From Chloroflexota bacterium (GTDB lineage Bacteria > Chloroflexota > Dehalococcoidia > Lucifugimonadales > UBA826), in the NCBI GenBank assembly GCA_002718095.1, contig PBDP01000005.1:335759-364529 (forward strand): a stretch of 28,771 nucleotides of DNA, in the 5' to 3' direction. Made by a program: the position numbers and the translations under genes. Every line of letters starts with the position of its first letter. Position 1 is the stretch's first letter. The notes under the pieces are model-generated. The model was not told the origin of the DNA. It did not search any database and saw only the letters and a list, made by a program, of their open reading frames with translations. Shown here piece after piece: positions 1 through 6,805 of the stretch.

Positions 1-1009
1 CTATAACACTTTCAAAAGACCTTTTTTTAAATTTGTTGAAATGATATGCGATATCTGTTGCATAATATGTAGGTGTCCCGTTACTTCTTATCAACACATT
101 ATCTTTTTCTTCACCTAATTTGGTTGTATTTAGCCAAATTGCTCCATCTTTTTTCTTTGTATACCCAGAATTCTCGATTACAGATATGCAATGCTGAAAC
201 TCCCCATTGTCTAGTAAACTTTTTTCACTAAACCATGTATCGAAATTAATTCCTAATAAATGCAATTCAGATTCTATTTGTGAAAGTATTATTTTTTTAC
301 CTAATAATCCTAATGTTGATTCTAGGTCTGCGGCATCTAATTCTAGATATTTTGATCCTTCTAAATCTTTAATTTTTTTAGCAATCGATATAATGTCTTC
401 TCCTGGATAAAGTCCTTCAGGGAATTCAATATTATTATCAAATAGTTGCTTATATCTGAGTGCAAGAGACTTATTGAAATTTTCAATTTGATTTCCTGCG
501 TCGTTAATATAATATTCTTGCTGAACCTCATAGCCAGTTGCTTCTAAAATGTTTGCTAAAGTGCTTCCAATGACTGCTCCTCTTATATGAGCTACATGCA
601 GTTGCCCAGTTGGATTAGCACTTACATATTCAACTTGAATTTTTTTATTATTGCCAAGGTTTGATTGCGTAAATTTGTTAGGAGTGTCAATTATTAAACT
701 GACTTGATTTGATAACCAATTTGAATCTAGGGTTAAATTTATAAATCCAGGAGGGACGATATGTGTATTAGATATAATTCCATCAGAATCAAAATTAGAT
801 ACAATGATATTGGCTATATCTATTGGATTCATATTTAGAATCTTGGATAATTTTAATGAAATAGTACAAGCAAAATCTCCATGCTCTTTTTTTTGAGGGC
901 GCTCTATCAAAATATCAGGGATAGCAGATTGTGGTAACTGCTTGTTATCCATAGATACGCTTATCGCTTTCCAAACTTGCTTTGTGACTAATTCAGATAC
1001 TGTACTCAC
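1..1009 (-). CDS. argS: Arginyl-tRNA synthetase, N-terminal part (cut by window edge)
   Basis: Class I synthetase that charges tRNA-Arg with arginine in the cytoplasm. The reading frame is open from a GTG at 1009 to the window edge, giving 336 residues. The first about 110 residues fit the ArgRS N-terminal tRNA-binding domain. The ATP-binding signature follows at residues 132-141 (NPTGQLHVAH) and continues as IRGAVIG. The first HIGH-type motif is therefore HVAH rather than the usual HVGH. The KMSKS region lies outside the window. The codon just before the GTG is an in-frame stop, so the start is this GTG or a later codon. A GGTGA sequence 5 bases upstream can serve as ribosome binding site. 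It lies 18 bases after the selD stop, so it is probably co-transcribed with selD. The ORF has no stop inside the window, so it is a real partial gene and not a fragment. Confidence 0.95.
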   Translation of the reverse strand, partial: MSTVSELVTKQVWKAISVSMDNKQLPQSAIPDILIERPQKKEHGDFACTISLKLSKILNMNPIDIANIIVSNFDSDGIISNTHIVPPGFINLTLDSNWLSNQVSLIIDTPNKFTQSNLGNNKKIQVEYVSANPTGQLHVAHIRGAVIGSTLANILEATGYEVQQEYYINDAGNQIENFNKSLALRYKQLFDNNIEFPEGLYPGEDIISIAKKIKDLEGSKYLELDAADLESTLGLLGKKIILSQIESELHLLGINFDTWFSEKSLLDNGEFQHCISVIENSGYTKKKDGAIWLNTTKLGEEKDNVLIRSNGTPTYYATDIAYHFNKFKKRSFESVI

Positions 1010-1027
1010 TCAATTCACCAAGTTTAT

Positions 1028-2086
1028 TTATAAAGATACTTCAATACTAACTGAAGAAGATTCTTTATCCCTTACATTCCCTATGACACTTGCCTCATAA
1101 ATATTATTTTTATTTATTGATTTTAATAATTCGGGGAGTTTTGTTGTATCGACGGATATGATTAATCCTCCAGAGGTTTGGGCGTCTGCCATTAATATCT
1201 TTTGATAATCATCTACATTACTGTCAAAAAGTATATTTTTAGATATAGAGTTCAAATTTTTAAATGTTCCTCCGGGGACCATTTCGTTTTTGATTAGAGG
1301 TATCACTCCTTCTAATATAGGTATACGACTGTAATTTATGGATGCTATTTTATTGGACGCATCCATCATTTCTTTTAAGTGACCAAGTAATCCAAATCCA
1401 GTTACGTCTGTACATGAGTTTACTCCTATGTCTACCATAGATTCTGATGCATATCTATTTAAGGTTCTCATAGTGTCAATTGCTAATTCAAGCACTGAAT
1501 CTTTAACCTTTCCATGTTTTCCTGCAGTTGTTATTATACCTGTCCCAATTGGCTTTGTTAGAACTAATGTATCGTTTGTCTTGGAATTATTGTTTGTGAT
1601 TTGTGAACCAGGATTTATAATTCCTGTTACACTAAGGCCGTATTTTGGTTCTTGATCGACAACTGTATGCCCTCCAGCAATAGCTATACTTGCCTCTTTT
1701 GATTTTGATGCTCCTCCCTTAAGTATTTGAGTTAGAATATTTAAATCTAAATCGTCTGGGAATCCAACTATATTTAGAGCAGTTATTGGCTTTGCCCCCA
1801 TAGCATAAATATCAGATAGTGAATTAGCGGCGGCTATTTCTCCAAAGGTAAATGGGTCATCAACGATAGGTGGGAAAAAGTCTACTGTGTTTACCACTGC
1901 TATATCATCTGAAATTTTATAAACAGAGGCATCGTCACTTGTTGAATTTCCAACAAGTAACTTTTTGTCTAGCATATTGGGTATTTGAAGCAAAACTTGC
2001 CCCAGTTCGCTAGAACTTAATTTTGATGCTCAACCAGCGCAAGCTGCTAGCTCTGTTAACCTGACTTCTTGGTCATGAGTATGCAT
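1028..2086 (-). CDS. selD: Selenophosphate synthetase SelD, probable selenoprotein with in-frame TGA at codon 19
   Basis: Makes selenophosphate from selenide and ATP, the selenium donor for selenocysteine and 2-selenouridine tRNA. From ATG 2086 the frame gives 352 residues, the usual family length, if TGA 2032-2030 is read as selenocysteine. The N-terminus then contains C16-A-G-U19-A-S-K22-L, which matches the SelD catalytic motif CxGCxxKL. The position of U19 is that of the essential Cys/Sec, three before the essential Lys. The rest is typical of the family: GNSTSDDASVY, TVDFFPPIVDDP, AAANSLSDIYAMG, and the C-terminal GGLI region. A conventional ORF caller would begin at TTG 1993 and lose the active site. 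A GGGA 8 bases before ATG 2086 is a weak ribosome binding site. An in-frame stop further upstream at 2116-2114 limits the start. The gene sits between the EVE gene and argS. Confidence 0.9.
1991..2032 (-). promoter_or_regulatory. Candidate bacterial SECIS hairpin after the selD UGA
   Basis: Directly after the TGA at 2032-2030 the minus strand can fold a 5-bp stem AGTTC (2017-2013) with GAACT (2008-2004) around the loop TAGC. The loop lies 18-21 nucleotides after the UGA. An outer 5-bp pairing, CAAAA (2025-2021) with TTTTG (1995-1991), may extend it. Bacterial SECIS elements lie within the coding sequence just 3' of the UGA, with an apical loop roughly 16-37 nucleotides downstream. The position fits; the loop sequence is not diagnostic. 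SelB binding cannot be judged from sequence alone. Confidence 0.5.
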
Positions 2087-2118
2087 TTCTGTAATCCCAT
2101 TTTTTATGATGTATCAAT

Positions 2119-2127
2119 ATAATATCA
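2119..2127 (-). promoter_or_regulatory. Candidate extended -10 promoter for selD
   Basis: On the minus strand the sequence TGATATTAT (TG-n-TATTAT) sits in the 99-base gap between the EVE gene and selD. It would start transcripts near 2112, about 26 bases before ATG 2086. No convincing -35 element is seen at 17 bases, so this rests on the extended -10 only. The rest of the gap shows a short AAATGCATTT palindrome and nothing else recognisable. Confidence 0.3.
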
Positions 2128-2185
2128 GCAGTAGAGTGCTATAACTATGACAAAAGATTTCAAATGCATTTAAATTTTCGGGTAA

Positions 2186-2647
2186 TCACGATGTTATTTT
2201 TACTGAAGGATATTTTTTTATTACATCTTCAAGTAATTTGAAATCTTTTTGAGGTAGTAAGTGCAAGGTGTCCCAAAAAGCTAGATGCCAATCTTCAGGG
2301 ATCCATTTTTTTACATATTCCAATCTGAATCCTATTTTAGATGCGTTTAAATAATTATCTTCCTTTAGAATATGGTTTGGCTTTAGAGATACTCTGTATT
2401 TGAAATCGTCAATATTATCTTTGGGCTCCCATACAGGAGATAAATCTTCAAAACATTCTTCAGTGATAGTTGCTGTTGCTGTCCATGATTTTATTGTTCG
2501 ATTGTAAAAAATAACTCTGTCATTTTTTTTCATTCTTTGAGCTCGTCTTTTATATCTTGTTCCTACCCCAAACATACTGTAATCTAATTTTCTAGTTATT
2601 TCAGAATTTTGTTTGCTTTCCACAAACATCCAATAATTTATTCCCAT
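2186..2647 (-). CDS. EVE-domain (PUA-like) protein, possible modified-base binding
   Basis: A 153-residue protein that appears to consist of a single EVE domain. EVE domains are PUA-like folds that bind modified nucleic-acid bases. The visible signs are the N-terminal YWMFVES strand, the basic segment RYKRRAQRMKKNDRVIFYN typical of the family, and the aromatic WHLAFWDTLHLLP segment near the C-terminus. The open frame extends four codons further to GTG 2659. I choose ATG 2647 because GGAGAGAGC lies immediately upstream at 2657-2649 and would be inside the longer version. It lies 99 bases upstream of selD on the same strand. No partner nuclease or restriction domain is fused or adjacent, so its target (DNA, tRNA or rRNA modification) is unknown. 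Family assignment is fairly secure; function is inferred. Confidence 0.8.
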   Translation of the reverse strand: MGINYWMFVESKQNSEITRKLDYSMFGVGTRYKRRAQRMKKNDRVIFYNRTIKSWTATATITEECFEDLSPVWEPKDNIDDFKYRVSLKPNHILKEDNYLNASKIGFRLEYVKKWIPEDWHLAFWDTLHLLPQKDFKLLEDVIKKYPSVKITS

Positions 2648-2651
2648 TGCT

Positions 2652-2657
2652 CTCTCC
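2652..2657 (-). promoter_or_regulatory. Ribosome binding site deciding the EVE gene start
   Basis: The minus strand reads GGAGAG followed by AGCA and then ATG 2647. This strong Shine-Dalgarno match favours ATG 2647 over the upstream in-frame GTG 2659. Confidence 0.7.
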
Positions 2658-2664
2658 ACATAGT

Positions 2665-2696
2665 AAAGTATGTATAAAGATCATAGATCATACTTT
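2665..2696 (-). promoter_or_regulatory. Inverted repeat in the EVE gene 5' leader
   Basis: A perfect 8-bp inverted repeat, AAAGTATG (2665-2672) and CATACTTT (2689-2696), has a 16-base spacer that itself contains GATC-ATA-GATC. It lies 17 to 49 bases upstream of the EVE start, downstream of the candidate -10 at 2710-2715. It would therefore be transcribed as a leader hairpin, or could act as a protein-binding site. It is not followed by a T run on the minus strand, and no plus-strand gene lies upstream, so a terminator role is unlikely. Confidence 0.4.
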
Positions 2697-2709
2697 TTTA
2701 ATTACTATC

Positions 2710-2715
2710 ATTATA
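2710..2715 (-). promoter_or_regulatory. Candidate -10 element (TATAAT) for the EVE gene
   Basis: A perfect TATAAT on the minus strand, directly preceded by TTG, lies in the divergent gap between the EVE gene and ispD. It predicts a start near 2703 and a leader of about 56 bases. No good -35 match is present at 16-18 bases. Confidence 0.35.
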
Positions 2716-2780
2716 CAATTCTCATTTTATAAATATGATAGATTTTACCTTTAATTTAAGAGATAAAATAGGACATGTAT

Positions 2781-3446
2781 ATGACTATAAGCGCAGTAAT
2801 AGTAGCGGCAGGAAAAAGTAGCCGTATGAATGGGGCAAACAAAATATTTTCTGAATTAAATGGAGAACCTGTTTTGTCGTATAGTTTGAAAGTTTTTACT
2901 CAAGGGAATATTTTTCAAGAAATTGCACTAGTAGTATCTGAATTTGATTATGATAAAACATGTGAATATTTGAAACGATTTGAAGAACACAATATTTTAT
3001 TAGTAACAGGAGGTCCCAGAAGACAAGATTCTGTTAAAAAGGGACTGGATTCTCTGACAAAAACATCTTTTGTTGCCATTCATGATGCTGCTAGACCATG
3101 TGTGAGTAAAGAAATAATTGATCAAGGGATTAAAGTTGTTTCTGAATATGGGTCAGCTATTCCAGTTATTCCTATAACTTCAACAGTTAAACTTGTTGAT
3201 GAATCAGGATTCATTTTAAATACATTAGATAGAAATAATTTGTTTGAAGCCCAAACTCCACAATTTTTTAATTACGAGATGATTATGAAGATACATAGAG
3301 GCATTGTTGATTCTTGTACTGATGATGCTAATATGGCTGAATTATCAGGTAAGGATATCAAGACATTTGATGGACATCCTTCTAATATAAAAATAACTTC
3401 TAACTCAGATTTGATATTAGCTGAAAGGTTTTTAGAGGGACAATAA
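2781..3446 (+). CDS. ispD: 2-C-methyl-D-erythritol 4-phosphate cytidylyltransferase
   Basis: Third step of the MEP isoprenoid pathway: transfers CMP from CTP to methylerythritol phosphate. The protein has 221 residues, normal for a single-domain IspD. The N-terminal nucleotide-binding loop AVIVAAGKSSRM is present, as are the conserved HDAARPCVS, the QTPQFF segment and a late DDANMAE segment that matches the family's acidic DDA motif. The frame also opens at ATG 2775. I prefer ATG 2781 because the only Shine-Dalgarno (AGGA, 2770-2773) is 7 bases from 2781 but only 1 base from 2775. It is followed 4 bases later by ispF and then by overlapping cysS, so the three are almost certainly one operon. 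The ispD-ispF-cysS grouping is also known in Gram-positive bacteria. Confidence 0.95.
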   Translation: MTISAVIVAAGKSSRMNGANKIFSELNGEPVLSYSLKVFTQGNIFQEIALVVSEFDYDKTCEYLKRFEEHNILLVTGGPRRQDSVKKGLDSLTKTSFVAIHDAARPCVSKEIIDQGIKVVSEYGSAIPVIPITSTVKLVDESGFILNTLDRNNLFEAQTPQFFNYEMIMKIHRGIVDSCTDDANMAELSGKDIKTFDGHPSNIKITSNSDLILAERFLEGQ

Positions 3447-3450
3447 TTTA

Positions 3451-3927
3451 ATGCGATCAAGTATAGGGATTGATGTACATAAATTTTCTAAAGATATTCC
3501 ATTGGTTATTGGAGGTGTAAAAATAGACTTTGGTAGAGGACTGGAAGGCCATAGTGATGGCGATGTTCTAGTTCATGCTGTTATTGATAGTCTATTAGGT
3601 GGTGCCGCTATGGGGGATATTGGGACTAAATTTCCTTCTGATGATGATGACTTCAAGGATATAGATAGTTTACTTTTACTTGAGACAACAATGAAGTTAA
3701 TTAAAGAAAGAGGTTGGGTCCCTACATATTTGGATGCTACAATAGTTGCTCAAATTCCTAGCTTATCTCCGTACATACAAGAAATGAAAAATAATTTATC
3801 AAATTATTTGAAAATATCTCCTGACCAAGTGAATGTAAAAGCGACTACTACAGATGGATTAGGGTTTTTAGGTGATTCTCAAGGGATAGCAAGTATAGCT
3901 ATTGCAACTATGGAAAATATAATATGA
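3451..3927 (+). CDS. ispF: 2-C-methyl-D-erythritol 2,4-cyclodiphosphate synthase
   Basis: Fifth step of the MEP pathway: cyclises CDP-methylerythritol 2-phosphate to the cyclodiphosphate with loss of CMP. The 158 residues are the normal length for this trimeric, metal-dependent enzyme. Metal ligands are visible as D8 and H10 (IGIDVHKF) and H42 (DVLVHAVIDSLLG). The conserved GHSDGDV (34 onward), GDIGTKFP and the C-terminal VKATTTDGLGF segment are all present. The start ATG is 4 bases after the ispD stop, and the stop overlaps the cysS start by 4 bases (ATGA), which points to translational coupling. The order ispD-ispF is a frequent pair and in some bacteria a fusion; here the two are separate. 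Confidence 0.97.
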   Translation: MRSSIGIDVHKFSKDIPLVIGGVKIDFGRGLEGHSDGDVLVHAVIDSLLGGAAMGDIGTKFPSDDDDFKDIDSLLLLETTMKLIKERGWVPTYLDATIVAQIPSLSPYIQEMKNNLSNYLKISPDQVNVKATTTDGLGFLGDSQGIASIAIATMENII

Positions 3928-5285
3928 AAATTTACAACACATTGACTAAGCAATTAGAAGAATTTGAAGTTACAGATAACATTGTTAATATGTACGTTTG
4001 TGGTATTACTCCATATTCGTCTTCTCATTTAGGTCACGCAATGTGTGCGATTGTATTTGATGTAATCCGTAGATATATGGAGTATAAAGGTTTTAAAGTA
4101 AATCATATCCAAAACTTTACAGATATAGATGACAAGATGATTAGCGCAGCTAATGAGAAAGGGATTGAAGTATCTGAGCTAGCCGAACGCAACATCCAAT
4201 CATACTTTGATGAATTGAAATCTTTAAATGTATTACCGGCAACTGAATATCCACGTGCAACTCAAGAGATTTCAGAAATTATTAAGATTGTGAACACATT
4301 AGTTGAAAGAGATGATGCGTATGTCATTGAAGGCGATGTCTATTTCAGGGTTAAAAATAAGTCAGATTACGGTAAATTAAGTAATAGGAAAGTTTCAGAT
4401 TTAGAAGCAGGGGCTCGACTGGAACTTGATGATTCTAAAGAACACCCTGAGGATTTTGCTCTTTGGAAAGCAACTAAACCTGGAGAACCTAATTGGGAAA
4501 GTCCATGGGGTAAAGGTAGGCCGGGCTGGCATATTGAATGTACAGCGATGGCTATTCGATATTTAGGTCAAACAATTGATATACATGGTGGTGGAGTTGA
4601 TCTTGTATTCCCCCATCATGAAAATGAAATAGCACAATCTGAATCATTTACTAAAGTGAAACCTTTTGCAAGAGTATGGATTCATAACGGGACATTGCAA
4701 TATGGGTCAGATAAAATGAGTAAATCTGTAGGGAATATTTTTTCTGTTTCCCAAGCTTTAGAAACTTATTCACCAGATTCTTTAAGAATGTTTTTTCTTA
4801 CTTCTCATTATAGAAGTCCACTTGTATTTGATGAAAAAACTATTAAAGCTCAAGATAAAGCTATTTCTAGGTTACGTTCTGCTTTAAAAATCGTTTCTGG
4901 GGATTCTAATCCTTTACCAACGAATAAGTTCAAGCAGGATTTTATTGATGCTATGGATGAAGATTTCAATACTCCAAAAGCTTTAGCGGCTATCTTCGAT
5001 CTAGCAAGAGATATTAACCGTGAAGGTTCAAATGGAAGAGATGTTTCTTCAGCGCAAGAACTCTTAAATGAATTGACACAAATATTAGGAATAAATATTG
5101 AAGATCAGAATTTATCTTCTAACCTAGATGTGGCACCATTTGTGGAATTACTATTAGAAATTCGCAATGAATTAAGGGAATCTAAACAATTTAATATCGC
5201 TGATTCAATAAGAGATAGACTAGAATCTATGAATATATCAATAGAAGATTCTCAAAAAAACACTACTTGGAAAATTAATTATTAG
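3924..5285 (+). CDS. cysS: Cysteinyl-tRNA synthetase
   Basis: Class I synthetase charging tRNA-Cys. The 453 residues are typical. Zinc-binding and cysteine-selecting residues are visible at C26 (MYVCGITPY), in WHIECTAMA, and in HHENEIAQSE. The HIGH motif is HLGH at 35-38 and the KMSKS motif is intact (SDKMSKSVGN). The C-terminal part contains the helical DALR-type region with the DEDFNTPKAL motif. The start overlaps the ispF stop by 4 bases. The last 11 bases overlap the 3' end of the convergent secG, so no terminator fits between them. Confidence 0.97.
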   Translation: MKIYNTLTKQLEEFEVTDNIVNMYVCGITPYSSSHLGHAMCAIVFDVIRRYMEYKGFKVNHIQNFTDIDDKMISAANEKGIEVSELAERNIQSYFDELKSLNVLPATEYPRATQEISEIIKIVNTLVERDDAYVIEGDVYFRVKNKSDYGKLSNRKVSDLEAGARLELDDSKEHPEDFALWKATKPGEPNWESPWGKGRPGWHIECTAMAIRYLGQTIDIHGGGVDLVFPHHENEIAQSESFTKVKPFARVWIHNGTLQYGSDKMSKSVGNIFSVSQALETYSPDSLRMFFLTSHYRSPLVFDEKTIKAQDKAISRLRSALKIVSGDSNPLPTNKFKQDFIDAMDEDFNTPKALAAIFDLARDINREGSNGRDVSSAQELLNELTQILGINIEDQNLSSNLDVAPFVELLLEIRNELRESKQFNIADSIRDRLESMNISIEDSQKNTTWKINY

Positions 5286-5499
5286 TAACTACCCAAGCGC
5301 TTATTATAGCAACTATTACAAATACGATTGATAGAAAAATAGTTAGTCGAAATAGCGCTAATTCTAATCCTCTTCTAGTGCGATAAGATGACTCAGCAGC
5401 TCCGAATAAAGCGCTTCCTTGACCTCTAACCTGTATCAATATTATTGCTATCAACAATATTGATATTATTATCATTGCTATGTTAAATATTGTTCCCAT
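5275..5499 (-). CDS. secG: Preprotein translocase subunit SecG
   Basis: A small inner-membrane subunit that assists SecYEG-mediated export. The protein has 74 residues with two hydrophobic helices at about 4-24 and 50-71. The conserved cytoplasmic loop lies between them with QVRGQGSALFGAAESSYRTRRG, close to the family pattern (Q-x-x-x-G-x-G-x-x-x-FG). AGGG lies about 7 bases before the ATG. The gene follows yvcK on the same strand after a 61-base AT-rich gap in which I find no clear promoter, so it may be the last gene of gatB-yvcK-secG. Its 3' end overlaps cysS tail to tail. Confidence 0.92.
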   Translation of the reverse strand: MGTIFNIAMIIISILLIAIILIQVRGQGSALFGAAESSYRTRRGLELALFRLTIFLSIVFVIVAIISAWVVTNN

Positions 5500-5560
5500 G
5501 CAAAACCCTAATGTTTATATTGATAATATAGTATAAATCATAATACTGATTGATGATATA

Positions 5561-6784
5561 TTAACTTTGGTTGATTATTTTTAATAAAGAGTTAGCTAAT
5601 TTATCAGAATCATGCCGTACTACATGGCTTGAGTCTATTAAATCGTCATATATTACGGGTATGTTTTTAATAGTGGAATTGTTTATGTAAACTGCTTCTC
5701 CGGCAAATTGGTCCCCTGTTTCTGTAATATTGTTGTTAGCGATGACACAGTCCAATATTTTTTCATTAGTGTGTGATTGCAAAACTTCTACATGATCAGA
5801 TACGTCAAAACCTTGAGTCTCACCAATTTCAGTTGCTACGTTGCAAACGTATATTTTTTTGCCAGTAGCTTTCAATATAGCCTTTTGAATTCCAGGAACC
5901 ATTAGATTAGGCAATATACTTGTGTATAAACTTCCGGGTCCTAAAATAATTAAGTCAGCATTTGTTATTGCTTCTACAGCTGGTTGATATGCTTCGGCAT
6001 TTTCAGGATGAATGTATAGTTCACTTACAATACCTTTTTCTGAAGTGATATTGGATTCACCTTCTATAATTCGCCCATCTGATAATTTTGCTGATAATTT
6101 AAGATTATCTGTTGTTGCAGGTGCAATTTGTCCTTGAACAGCTAAAACTTTGCTTGATTCGGACAAAGCTTCAACAAAATTACCGGTTAAATTGGACATT
6201 GCAACTATAAAAAGATTCCCGAAACTGTGATCTTTTAACCCTGTCCCTTCTGAGAATCTATATTGAAATAATTCTGGTAGTCTAGAATCTTCATCTGCTA
6301 GGGCAACGATGCAGTTTCTAAAATCACCTGGAGGGATTATTCCTAATTCTCTTCGAAGCCTTCCAGAGCTGCCGCCATCATCAGATACACCAATGATGGC
6401 GGTAAGATTGTTGGTATGTTTTTTTAGTCCTTTTAAAAGTACAGATAATCCGGTGCCACCACCAATGGCTACAATTCTAGGGCCTCTATCTCTAGCAAGA
6501 CGGTCATACAAAGTTTCCCCTATTGTCCCAATAGTTACATCTTCTGCAAATAATGGAGATAGTGTGTTAAACAATCCTTTTAATGCTAATAATATTATTA
6601 ATATTCCAATTACTAATATTAATATTCCTTCTGAATACCATGGCAAAAAATCCGGAAATTGAATTAAGAAAATTTTTCTTATGAAATATGCTATTCCAAT
6701 TGCACATATGCCTATACCTATAGAGCCTAACAAAAGCCATCGTTTAATTTTAATTCCAGGGTATAGTAATCTAAGTATTATCAT
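5561..6784 (-). CDS. YvcK/CofD-like UDP-sugar-binding protein with N-terminal membrane anchor
   Basis: Member of the YvcK (gluconeogenesis factor) family, related to the CofD 2-phospho-L-lactate transferase fold. In Firmicutes and Actinobacteria YvcK-type proteins bind UDP-GlcNAc and affect cell wall synthesis and growth on gluconeogenic carbon. The 407 residues exceed the usual soluble form of about 320 because of an N-terminal extension with two membrane helices at about 16-36 and 52-71. The family core starts at about residue 104 with IVAIGGGTG (GGGTG 108-112). It is followed by GVSDDGGSSGRLRRELG, PPGDFRNCIVAL and the LGPGSLYTSILPNL segment. No Shine-Dalgarno is evident at the ATG. The gene begins 21 bases after the gatB stop. 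Whether it affects wall precursor use here is inference. Confidence 0.88.
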   Translation of the reverse strand: MIILRLLYPGIKIKRWLLLGSIGIGICAIGIAYFIRKIFLIQFPDFLPWYSEGILILVIGILIILLALKGLFNTLSPLFAEDVTIGTIGETLYDRLARDRGPRIVAIGGGTGLSVLLKGLKKHTNNLTAIIGVSDDGGSSGRLRRELGIIPPGDFRNCIVALADEDSRLPELFQYRFSEGTGLKDHSFGNLFIVAMSNLTGNFVEALSESSKVLAVQGQIAPATTDNLKLSAKLSDGRIIEGESNITSEKGIVSELYIHPENAEAYQPAVEAITNADLIILGPGSLYTSILPNLMVPGIQKAILKATGKKIYVCNVATEIGETQGFDVSDHVEVLQSHTNEKILDCVIANNNITETGDQFAGEAVYINNSTIKNIPVIYDDLIDSSHVVRHDSDKLANSLLKIINQS

Positions 6785-6805
6785 ATATAAGTATTAGAAA
6801 TAAAT

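Noticed and set aside
207-410. Plus-strand ORF of 67 codons
   Set aside because: It lies wholly inside argS on the other strand and has no recognisable motif.
2030-2032. selD broken by a nonsense mutation or simply starting at TTG 1993
   Set aside because: The sequence on both sides of the TGA matches the SelD active-site motif and the TGA is at the exact Cys/Sec position; a decayed or non-coding upstream region would not keep this.
2087-2185. tRNA or small RNA between the EVE gene and selD, given the selenium context
   Set aside because: No cloverleaf, no T-loop sequence and no long stem is present; the gap is also too short for tRNA-Sec with its flanks.
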